From Rhizobiales bacterium NRL2 (GTDB lineage: Bacteria; Pseudomonadota; Alphaproteobacteria; Minwuiales; Minwuiaceae): a stretch of 64,000 bases of DNA. The position numbers and the translations under genes are program-made. The stretch is taken from NCBI GenBank assembly GCA_001664005.1, contig CP016093.1, forward strand, positions 248,001 to 312,000, written 5' to 3'. Under the pieces are notes generated by a model, which searched no databases, was not told where the DNA came from, and saw only the letters and a list, made by a program, of their open reading frames with translations. Below are positions 54,072 to 61,596 of the stretch, one piece after another. The stretch's first letter is position 1. Each line of letters opens with the position of its first letter.

Positions 54072-55426
54072 CAGGCGGCCCGCCGCCTGGCGGCCAGCAG
54101 TTCGGGCCAGCCGGCCGGAATCTGCAGCCGGCCGGATTCGTCGTCGACCCGCCAGGGCCGCCTCAGTCCGCTCAGTCCCTCGGCCACGGCGAGGCCGGAC
54201 TGGATGCCGTCTTCGTGGAAGCCGTAACCCAGATGCGCGCCGCAGAACCACAGGCCCCGCGCGCCCTGGATGTTCCAGACCATCTTCTGCATCGCCGCCG
54301 CTTCTCCGTCGAACACGGGATGATCATAGGGGAAACTGCGCAGCACCGTCCCGTCTGCCGGCTGGTCCGCAGGGTTGAGGGTGACGAACAGCTCGCGCCG
54401 CGTCGCCAGCGGCTGCAGGCGGTTCATCCAGTAGGTCACCGAGGGCGCGCGGTTGTCCGCGTCCTCGCCCAGCAGGTAGTTCCAACTCGCCCAGGCCCGC
54501 CGCCGCCGCGGCATGAAGGCCGGGTCGCTGTGCAGCACCGCCAGGTTGCGCTGGTAGCGGAAGCCGCCGAGGACGCGGCGTTCGGCGCCGTCGGCATCCT
54601 TGATCAGGCCCAGCGCCTCGTCGGCGTGGCAGGCCATGATCACCGCGTCGTGGATCTCGACGCCGTCCTGGCGGTCCTCGACGCGCACGCCCTCTGGCGT
54701 GCGGGTGATGGCCTCGACGCCGGTGTTCAGACGCACGCGATCGCGGAATCCTTCGGTCAGCGCCTCGACATAGGCCCGGCTGCCGCCGCGGACGGTGCGC
54801 CAGCGCGGCCGGTCGGCCAGGCCCAGCAGGCCGTGATTGTCCATGAAGCGGAAGAAGGCGGCGGCCGGGAAGTCCAGCATCCGCGCCGCCGGCGTCGACC
54901 AGATCGCCGCGCCCATGGGCAGCACGTGCCGGCTGACCAGTTCCGGGCCGAAGCCGTGGCGGTCCAGGAACTGGCCCAGCGTGGCCTCGCCGCCGCCGGC
55001 GAGATGGGCCCTGCCGGCGCGATGGAAGCGGCCGATGTCGCGCAGCATGCGGTAGAAGCGCGGGCTGGCGAGATTGGACGTCTGGGCGAACAGCATGGAG
55101 GGCCGGGCGGCGCCATATTCGAAGCGCCCGCCCTCGGCGGAAACCGAGAAGGACATGTCCGACGGCGCGGTGTCGACCCGGAGCATGTCGAACAGGGCGC
55201 AGAGATTGGGGTAGTTGCGGTCGTTGTAGACGATGAAGCCGGTATCGACAGGCACGGCGCTGCCGCCATCGTCGACGTCGACCGTGTTGGCGTGGCCGCC
55301 GGCGTACTCGGCGCGGTCATAGACCGTGACCCGGTAGTTGCCGGCCAGCAGCCAGGCGGCCGACAGGCCGGAGATGCCGGCGCCGACGACGGCGATGCGG
55401 GAGCCGAAAGGAAGGCCGGCGGTCAT
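54071..55426 (-). CDS. FAD-dependent amine-oxidase-like oxidoreductase
   Basis: A 451-residue flavoprotein. N-terminal 'VVGAGISGLSAAWLLAG' and 'EYAGGHANTVDVDDGG', then 'VDTGFIVYNDRNYPNLCALF', 'RWRTVRGGSRAYVEAL', 'VIMACHADEALGLI' and the C-terminal FAD-contacting 'LWFCGAHLGYGFHEDGIQSG'. The set FAD protein-DUF1365-CFA methyltransferase next to rpoE-chrR is known in Rhodobacter-type singlet-oxygen regulons, where such flavoproteins take part in unsaturated/furan fatty acid formation. First gene of the operon; a 12-codon reading frame ends in the overlap ATGA at its start. Confidence 0.9.
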   Translation of the reverse strand: MTAGLPFGSRIAVVGAGISGLSAAWLLAGNYRVTVYDRAEYAGGHANTVDVDDGGSAVPVDTGFIVYNDRNYPNLCALFDMLRVDTAPSDMSFSVSAEGGRFEYGAARPSMLFAQTSNLASPRFYRMLRDIGRFHRAGRAHLAGGGEATLGQFLDRHGFGPELVSRHVLPMGAAIWSTPAARMLDFPAAAFFRFMDNHGLLGLADRPRWRTVRGGSRAYVEALTEGFRDRVRLNTGVEAITRTPEGVRVEDRQDGVEIHDAVIMACHADEALGLIKDADGAERRVLGGFRYQRNLAVLHSDPAFMPRRRRAWASWNYLLGEDADNRAPSVTYWMNRLQPLATRRELFVTLNPADQPADGTVLRSFPYDHPVFDGEAAAMQKMVWNIQGARGLWFCGAHLGYGFHEDGIQSGLAVAEGLSGLRRPWRVDDESGRLQIPAGWPELLAARRRAA

Positions 55427-55469
55427 GGGGCGGACATCGTGAACAGTTTCATTTCGATCATGGCCCCAC

Positions 55470-55495
55470 TACGTCTGCCTCTCGGCGGCGGATCA
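55470..55495 (-). promoter_or_regulatory. Candidate RpoE promoter for the FAD-DUF1365-cfa operon
   Basis: TGATCC (55495-55490, minus strand), 16-nt spacer, CGTAGTG from 55473. Mirrors the element facing rpoE. Confidence 0.5.
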
Positions 55496-55511
55496 CAGCG
55501 CCGCCCGGCGG

Positions 55512-55539
55512 TGATCCACTGGCCGCCGGGGCCGTAGAA
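55512..55539 (+). promoter_or_regulatory. Candidate RpoE promoter for rpoE-chrR
   Basis: TGATCC (55512-55517), 15-nt spacer, CGTAGAA from 55533. TGATCC is the -35 known for RpoE of the ChrR-linked class. The implied transcript start falls at the rpoE ATG, so either the mRNA is nearly leaderless or the -10 assignment is off. Confidence 0.5.
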
Positions 55540-55545
55540 GGGATC

Positions 55546-56145
55546 ATGAGGGCAATGGCGACAGTGCGCAGCGACGGACCGACAGGCGCTATGGCCGCAC
55601 CGGAGATCGACGGCGTCGCGCTCCTGGCGCGGGTTGCCGAGGCGCGGTGCCGGCTGAGCTTTGCCGACCTGTTCGGCCATTTCGGTCCGCGCATCAAGGG
55701 TTTCATGATGCGCTCCGGCGCATCCGAGGATCTGGCCGAGGAAGTGGTGCAGGAAACCATGGTGACCGTCTGGACCAAGGCGCATCTGTTCGATCCGGTG
55801 AAGGCCGGCGCCAGCACCTGGATCTTCACCATCGCCCGCAACAAGCGCATCGACCTGATCCGCCGCCGCAACCGCCCGGAGCCGGACCCGAACGATCCCA
55901 TGTTCGTGCCCGACCCGCCGGAGAGCGGCATCGAGACGGTGACCCGCAAGCAGGACGAACGGCGCATCCGCCAGGCGATTTCCGAACTGCCGCCGGAGCA
56001 GGCGCAGATCGTGATGCTGTCCTTCTTCGAGGAGCTACCCCATTCCGCCATCGCCGAACGGCTGGACCTGCCGCTCGGCACCGTGAAATCGAGGCTGCGG
56101 CTCGCTTTCCGCAAGGTGCGTGATTCCGTGGGAGAGGATTCGTGA
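55546..56145 (+). CDS. rpoE: ECF sigma factor RpoE (ChrR-linked class)
   Basis: A 199-residue group 4 sigma factor. Region 2 'FADLFGHFGPRIKGFMMRSG', 'AEEVVQETMVTVWTKAHLFD' and 'ASTWIFTIARNKRIDLIRRR'; region 4 'ISELPPEQAQIVMLSFFEEL', 'HSAIAERLDLPLGTVKSRLR'. The sequence resembles Rhodobacter RpoE, which answers singlet oxygen. AGAAGGG precedes the ATG at 55546; a later Met (55591) would also be acceptable. The stop overlaps the chrR start (TGATG). Confidence 0.95.
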   Translation: MRAMATVRSDGPTGAMAAPEIDGVALLARVAEARCRLSFADLFGHFGPRIKGFMMRSGASEDLAEEVVQETMVTVWTKAHLFDPVKAGASTWIFTIARNKRIDLIRRRNRPEPDPNDPMFVPDPPESGIETVTRKQDERRIRQAISELPPEQAQIVMLSFFEELPHSAIAERLDLPLGTVKSRLRLAFRKVRDSVGEDS

Positions 56146-56798
56146 TGTCGATCCGACACCATCCGGCCGAGACGACCCTGATCGCCTACGCCGCCGGCCA
56201 TCTGGACGAGGCCCTGTCGGCCATCGTCGCCAGCCATCTGGCCGTCTGCCCGCGCTGCCGCGGGCGCAGCCGCCTGGCCGAGGGCATCGGCGGCGAGCTG
56301 CTGGACTCTGCCGAGCCCGCCGCCCTGCGCGACGATGCGCTGGACGCGGTGCTGGCCCGCATCGCCGGCGCGGGGACCGAGACCGCCGAACCGGCGCCGC
56401 GGGCCGGCCGCCACGGCGTGGCCGCGCCGCTGGGCCAGCTCCTGCCCGAACGGCTTTCGGACATCCGCTGGCGCACCGTCGGGCCCGGCATCCGCCAGGC
56501 CCGCCTGGGCGAGACGGGCCGCGACCCGGAAGGGCTGAAGCTGCTGAAGATCGCGCCGGGCCGCTCGGTGCCGCGCCATACGCACCGGGGCCACGAGATG
56601 ACCCTGATCGTCTCCGGCTCCTACACCGACGAGCTCGGCCGCTTCCAGGCCGGCGACATCGCCGACCTGGACGGCGAGGTGGATCACCAGCCGGTCTCCG
56701 ACACCGGCGAGGACTGCATCTGCATCATCGCCACCGACGCCCCGCTCCGCTTCGAGGGCTGGGTGCCCCGGCTGATGCAGCCCTTCGTGCGCATCTGA
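56145..56798 (+). CDS. chrR: Zinc anti-sigma factor ChrR with cupin domain
   Basis: A 217-residue anti-sigma factor. With ATG at 56145 the N-terminal zinc ligands fall at H6, H31, C35 and C38 ('HHPAETTLIAYAAG', 'ASHLAVCPRC'), the same numbers as in Rhodobacter ChrR, which supports this start over the GTG at 56142. The C-terminal cupin has H144, H146, E150, H180 ('RHTHRGHEM', 'VDHQPV') and a C190-x-C192 pair ('DCICII'), all offset by three from the Rhodobacter residues. It binds RpoE until singlet oxygen or peroxide stress triggers its loss. Confidence 0.95.
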   Translation: MSIRHHPAETTLIAYAAGHLDEALSAIVASHLAVCPRCRGRSRLAEGIGGELLDSAEPAALRDDALDAVLARIAGAGTETAEPAPRAGRHGVAAPLGQLLPERLSDIRWRTVGPGIRQARLGETGRDPEGLKLLKIAPGRSVPRHTHRGHEMTLIVSGSYTDELGRFQAGDIADLDGEVDHQPVSDTGEDCICIIATDAPLRFEGWVPRLMQPFVRI

Positions 56799-56826
56799 TC
56801 CGGCCGCGGAGATCGAAACCGTTGAA

Positions 56827-56886
56827 GTCCTCGGGTCAAGTCCGAGGGCAACAACATTGGGTGGTTCAATCGAACAGTGGAACGCT
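56827..56886 (+). repeat. 60-bp dispersed repeat (partner at 9985-10044)
   Basis: Starts GTCCTCGGGTCAAGTCCG and continues AGGGCAACAACATTGGG. Lies 28 nt after the chrR stop. See the partner entry. Confidence 0.8.
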
Positions 56887-56986
56887 CCGGGCCGGCGCAG
56901 TGCCGATTTCTGTTGTGCGGCGCTGATTTCGGGGTAAACGGGAACGGCGCTCTCTGATTTCGGGGCGCTTTGGGAACCCCGAGCCC

Positions 56987-58147
56987 ATGACCGGCTACGC
57001 CAATCTGATGACCGGCGATCCCGCGCCCTGGTTCCATCAGCGCTCCTTCGCCAACCCGCGCTACGCCTTCGACACGGCGGCGGGCCGCTACATCGTGCTG
57101 TGCTTCTTCGCCTCCGCCGGCGACGACCATGCGAAGGCCGCCATTGCCGGGGTCCGCGCCCGCCCCGACCTGTTCGACGACACCATGGCCTCCTTCTTCG
57201 GCGTCAGCGCCGACCCGGCCGACGAGCGGGGCCGGCGCGTGGCCGAGAGCTATCCGGGCTATCGCTTTCTCTGGGATTTCGACGGCCTGATCGGCCGTCT
57301 CTACGGCGCGTTGCCGAAGGAGCCGGCGGCGGACACGGCCCCTGTGGTGCGCCGGCGCTGGGTCGTCCTCGACCCGACGCTGAGGGTGCTGAAGGTGCTG
57401 CCCTTCCGCGGCGACCGGGGCGACATCGCCGAACTGCTGGCCTTTCTCGACGGCCTGCCGCCGCCGTCGCGCCATGCCGGCGTGGAGCTGATGGCGCCGG
57501 TGCTGGTGCTGCCCAACGTCTTCGAACCGGCTTTCTGCGCGAAGCTCATCGGCCTCTACGAGGAGCATGGCGGCGAGGAATCGGGCTTCATGCGCGAACG
57601 CGACGGCCGCACCGTCGCCACCTACGACAACGCCCACAAGCGCCGCCGCGACCACGTGATCGAGGACGAGGCCGTGATCCAGCAGGCCCGGGCGCGGATC
57701 GCGCGCCGCGTGGTGCCAGAAATCCGCAAGATCCACCAGTTCGAGGTGACGCGGATGGAGCGCTACATCGTCGCCTGCTACGACGCCGAGGAGGGCGGAC
57801 ATTTCCGCGCCCACCGCGACAACACGACCCGGGGGACGGCGCACCGGCGTTTCGCCGTCTCGGTCAACCTGAATGACGGGTTCGAGGGCGGCGAGGTCGG
57901 CTTTCCCGAATACGGCCCGCGCGGCTTCCGGCCGCCGGCGGGCGGGGCGCTGGTGTTCTCGTGCTCCCTGCTGCACCGGGTCTCGACGGTGACGCGGGGC
58001 CGGCGCTACGCCTTCCTGCCCTTCCTCTATGACGACGCCGCGGCGCGCCTGCGGGAGGCCAACAGCCGCTTCCTGGAGGACGGTCAGAGCCGATACCGCG
58101 CCACCCCGGCGAGCGAGCCGGAAACCGAAGGGGCGCGTCAGGCGTAG
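56987..58147 (+). CDS. Redoxin-like domain fused to a prolyl-4-hydroxylase-type 2OG-Fe(II) oxygenase
   Basis: A 386-residue two-domain protein. Residues about 1-160 have a peroxiredoxin-like fold pattern ('TGDPAPWFHQRSFANPRYAF', 'YIVLCFFASAGDDHAKAAIA', 'LWDFDGLIGRLYGAL', 'RRRWVVLDPTLRVLKVLPF') but no cysteine at the peroxidatic position; the nearest is Cys39. Residues about 170-350 are a P4H-like dioxygenase with iron ligands H276, D278 and H330 ('HFRAHRDNTTRG', 'FSCSLLHRVSTVTRG') and R340 for 2-oxoglutarate. The target is unknown, probably a protein or peptide side chain. It follows the chrR gene by about 190 nt. Confidence 0.9.
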   Translation: MTGYANLMTGDPAPWFHQRSFANPRYAFDTAAGRYIVLCFFASAGDDHAKAAIAGVRARPDLFDDTMASFFGVSADPADERGRRVAESYPGYRFLWDFDGLIGRLYGALPKEPAADTAPVVRRRWVVLDPTLRVLKVLPFRGDRGDIAELLAFLDGLPPPSRHAGVELMAPVLVLPNVFEPAFCAKLIGLYEEHGGEESGFMRERDGRTVATYDNAHKRRRDHVIEDEAVIQQARARIARRVVPEIRKIHQFEVTRMERYIVACYDAEEGGHFRAHRDNTTRGTAHRRFAVSVNLNDGFEGGEVGFPEYGPRGFRPPAGGALVFSCSLLHRVSTVTRGRRYAFLPFLYDDAAARLREANSRFLEDGQSRYRATPASEPETEGARQA

Positions 58148-58231
58148 GGCAGCTTCGCCTTGCCGGCCCCCGGCCGCCCGCCTATCTTCCGCCACACGCC
58201 GACATTCACGGACCGAGGTCAGGGCGAACCC

Positions 58232-61200
58232 ATGCCGATCCACGCGGCTCTCAACCACAAGACGCTGTACGACTACGACCGCAAGGTCTCGCTCTCGCCG
58301 CAGGTGATCCGGCTGCGGCCGGCCGGCCATTGCCGCACGCGGATCATCGGCTATTCGCTGAACATCTCGCCGAAGAATCACTTCATCAACTGGCAGCAGG
58401 ACCCGCTGGGCAACTATCTCGCCCGCGTGGTCTTTCCCGATCCGGTGGACCATTTCCACGTCGAGGTCGACCTGACCGCCGAGATGGCGGTGCTCAACCC
58501 CTTCGACTTCTTCGTCGCCGAGCATGCCGAGACCTACCCCTTCGCCTATGAGGGCGAGGAGGCCGAGGAACTGGAGCCCTATCTGGACCCGGAGCCGGCG
58601 GGGCCTCTGCTGCAGGAATACCTCGCGAAGGTCGACCGTTCGGAACGCCACATCGTCGACTTCCTGGTGGCGGTGAACCAGGACCTGGAACAGCGCATCG
58701 ACTACATCGTGCGCATGGAGCCCGGCGTGCAGACGCCGGAGGAGACGCTGGAGAAGAACCGCGGCTCGTGCCGCGACTCGGCCTGGCTGATGGTCCAGAT
58801 CCTGCGCCATTGCGGCCTGGCGGCGCGTTTCACCTCGGGCTACCTGATCCAGCTCACGCCGGACCAGAAGGCGCTCGAAGGCCCGACCGGACCGGAGGCC
58901 GACTTCACCGACCTGCACGCCTGGGCCGAGGTCTACTTGCCCGGCGCCGGCTGGATCGGTCTCGACGCCACCTCCGGGCTGCTGGCCGGCGAGGGCCACA
59001 TTCCGCTGGCCTGCGCCGCCGTGCCGACCAGCGCCGCGCCGATCACCGGCAATGTGAGCCGCTCCGAGGTCGATTTCCGCCACGAGATGTCGGTCCAGCG
59101 CATCTACGAGAGCCCGCGGGTGACCAGGCCCTACACGGGCGCGCAGTGGGCGGCGATCGATGTTCTGGGCGAGGCCGTCGAGACGCGCCTGACGCAGGGC
59201 GACGTGCGGCTGACCATGGGCGGCGAGCCGACCTTCATCTCCATCGACGACATGGACGGCGCGGAGTGGAGCACCGCCGCGCTGGGTCCGACCAAGCGCA
59301 AGCTCGCCTACAATCTGATCCAGCGCCTGCGCAAGCGCTTCGCGCCGGACGGTCTGCAGACCTTCGGCCAGGGCAAGCAGTACCCCGGCGAGCCGCTGCC
59401 GCGCTGGGCCTTCGGTCTCTACTGGCGGGGCGATGGCCGGCCGCTGTGGAACGAGGAGCGGCTGATCGCGCGCGAGGACGTGGACTACAAGCCGACGCCG
59501 GTGGACGCGAAGCGCTTCATCATCTCGCTCTGTGAGCGGCTGGAGGTCGACCCGGACTACGTGATGCCGGCCTACGAGGATCCGCTGGAGCACGTCCAGG
59601 CGGAACAGGGCCTGCCCGTGAACCTGGACCCCGATGCGCCGGAACTGCAGAAGGACCAGGACCGCGCGCGGCTGGCCCGGGTGCTGCGTCAGGGCCTGGG
59701 CAATCCGGTGGGCTATGTCCTGCCGCTGCAGGCCTGGCAGGCCAAGGCCGGTCCGTCCTGGATCACCGGCCGCTGGCCGTTCCGCGGCGAGCATCTGTTC
59801 CTGCTGCCCGGCGATTCGCCGGTCGGCTTCCGGCTGCCGCTGGAATCGCTGCCCTACATCCCGCCCGGCCGCTATCCCTACTATTTCCCGGCCGACCCGT
59901 TCTCCATCGAGGGGCCGCTGCCGGAGCCGGACCTGAAGCGCCAGCCCTTCCGCCGCGGCGAGACTGCGCCCGCCGGTGAGGCGCAGTCGGCGCAGCGCCT
60001 GCCGGATCCGGCGACCCAGCGCGAGCCGACGGAAGGCGACGTCGGGCTGGTCAGCAAGGACGTGCGCACGGCCCTGGCCGTGGAGCCGCGAGGCGGCCGG
60101 CTCAACGTCTTCATGCCGCCGACCAGCCAGGCCGAGCAGTATCTGGAGCTGGCGGCGGCCTGCGAGGACGTCGCCGCCGAGATGGACATCCCGATCCACC
60201 TGGAAGGCTACGACCCGCCCCACGATCCGCGGCTCAACGTCATCAAGGTGACCCCGGACCCTGGCGTGATCGAGGTGAACATCCACCCCTCGGCCAGCTG
60301 GGGCGACCTGCGCGACGTGACCATGGCGCTCTACGAGGAGGCCCGCCAGTCCCGGCTGGGCACCGAGAAGTTCATGGTCGACGGCCGCCATATCGGTACC
60401 GGCGGCGGCAATCACATCGTCTGCGGCGGCAAGTCGCCGGCCGACAGCCCGTTCCTGCGCCGCCCCGACCTGCTCGGCTCGCTGATCCGCTACTGGCAGA
60501 ACCATCCGAGCCTCTCCTATCTGTTCTCCGGGCTGTTCATCGGCCCGACCAGCCAGGCGCCCCGGGTCGACGAGGGCCGCGACGACATCCTCTACGAACT
60601 GGAGATCGCGCTGGCGCAACTGCCCGGTCCCGGCGAGAACGCTCCGCTGTGGCTGGTCGACCGCATCCTGCGCAACCTGCTGATCGACCTGACGGGCAAT
60701 ACCCATCGCGCCGAGATCTGCATCGACAAGCTCTACTCGCCGGACGGGCCGTCGGGGCGGCTGGGACTGGTGGAGTTCCGCGCCTTCGAAATGCCGCCGC
60801 ATGCGGAGATGAGCCTGGCGCAGCAACTGCTGCTCAGGGCGCTGATCGCGCGCTTCTGGGATCATCCCTACACCAAGCCGCTGGTGCGGCACGGCGACCG
60901 GCTGCGCGACCGCTACATGCTGCCCCACTACATCTGGCAGGACTTCCGCGGCGTGCTGCAGGAAATGCGCGAGAGCGGCATTCCCGTGCAGGACGACTGG
61001 TACGCGCCGCATTTCGAGTTCCGCTTCCCGCGCTGCGGCGACGTCAGCTATCGCGGCATGAACATCGAGATCCGCACCGCGCTGGAGCCCTGGCACGTCA
61101 TGGGCGAGGAGCCGGGCGGCGGTGGCACGGTGCGCTATGTCGACAGCTCGGTGGAACGCCTGCAGGTCAGGATCGACGGGCTGACCCATCCCGAGCGCTA

Positions 61201-61585
61201 TGTCATCGCCTGCAACGGCCGCCGCGTGCCGCTGCAGGCCACCGAGACCGCGGGCGAGTACGTCGCCGGGGTGCGGTTCCGCGCCTGGCAGCCGTCCTCG
61301 GCCCTGCACCCGACGATCGGCGTGCATTCGCCGCTGGTCTTCGACCTGATCGACAGCTGGAACGGCCGCGCGCTCGGCGGCTGCCGCTATCATGTCGCCC
61401 ACCCCGGCGGCCGCTCCCACGAGACCACGCCCGTCAATGCCGAGGAGGCCGAGGGCCGGCGGCTGGCCCGCTTCGACGCGCACGGGCACACGCCCGGCGT
61501 CGCCGGCGTGCCGGTGCGCGAGCACAATCCGAGTTATCCGCACACGCTCGACCTGCGCGCGCCGGTCATGCGATCGGACGTGTGA
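58232..61585 (+). CDS. Transglutaminase-like protein with DUF2126 C-terminal domain
   Basis: An 1117-residue protein. Transglutaminase_N-type start 'HKTLYDYDRKVSLSPQVIRL', the papain-like core with Cys in 'TLEKNRGSCRDSAWLMVQIL', His in 'TDLHAWAEVYLPGAGWIGLD' and Asp in 'GLDATSGLLAGEGHIPLA'. Residues from about 330 on are DUF2126 ('VRLTMGGEPTFISIDDMDG', 'QGKQYPGEPLPRWAFGLYW', 'GGGNHIVCGGKSPADSPFL'). DUF2126 proteins are found next to ATP-grasp/Alpha-E genes and are predicted to work in peptide modification. ATG at 58232. Its stop is at the start of the next gene. Confidence 0.93.
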   Translation: MPIHAALNHKTLYDYDRKVSLSPQVIRLRPAGHCRTRIIGYSLNISPKNHFINWQQDPLGNYLARVVFPDPVDHFHVEVDLTAEMAVLNPFDFFVAEHAETYPFAYEGEEAEELEPYLDPEPAGPLLQEYLAKVDRSERHIVDFLVAVNQDLEQRIDYIVRMEPGVQTPEETLEKNRGSCRDSAWLMVQILRHCGLAARFTSGYLIQLTPDQKALEGPTGPEADFTDLHAWAEVYLPGAGWIGLDATSGLLAGEGHIPLACAAVPTSAAPITGNVSRSEVDFRHEMSVQRIYESPRVTRPYTGAQWAAIDVLGEAVETRLTQGDVRLTMGGEPTFISIDDMDGAEWSTAALGPTKRKLAYNLIQRLRKRFAPDGLQTFGQGKQYPGEPLPRWAFGLYWRGDGRPLWNEERLIAREDVDYKPTPVDAKRFIISLCERLEVDPDYVMPAYEDPLEHVQAEQGLPVNLDPDAPELQKDQDRARLARVLRQGLGNPVGYVLPLQAWQAKAGPSWITGRWPFRGEHLFLLPGDSPVGFRLPLESLPYIPPGRYPYYFPADPFSIEGPLPEPDLKRQPFRRGETAPAGEAQSAQRLPDPATQREPTEGDVGLVSKDVRTALAVEPRGGRLNVFMPPTSQAEQYLELAAACEDVAAEMDIPIHLEGYDPPHDPRLNVIKVTPDPGVIEVNIHPSASWGDLRDVTMALYEEARQSRLGTEKFMVDGRHIGTGGGNHIVCGGKSPADSPFLRRPDLLGSLIRYWQNHPSLSYLFSGLFIGPTSQAPRVDEGRDDILYELEIALAQLPGPGENAPLWLVDRILRNLLIDLTGNTHRAEICIDKLYSPDGPSGRLGLVEFRAFEMPPHAEMSLAQQLLLRALIARFWDHPYTKPLVRHGDRLRDRYMLPHYIWQDFRGVLQEMRESGIPVQDDWYAPHFEFRFPRCGDVSYRGMNIEIRTALEPWHVMGEEPGGGGTVRYVDSSVERLQVRIDGLTHPERYVIACNGRRVPLQATETAGEYVAGVRFRAWQPSSALHPTIGVHSPLVFDLIDSWNGRALGGCRYHVAHPGGRSHETTPVNAEEAEGRRLARFDAHGHTPGVAGVPVREHNPSYPHTLDLRAPVMRSDV

Positions 61586-61596
61586 GCAGGACCGGC

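Noticed and set aside
56684-61543. A 1619-codon open frame opposite the transglutaminase gene
   Set aside because: Composition is the mirror of the sense gene (Arg, Gly, Asp, His-rich), no domain, and a well-supported gene occupies the other strand.
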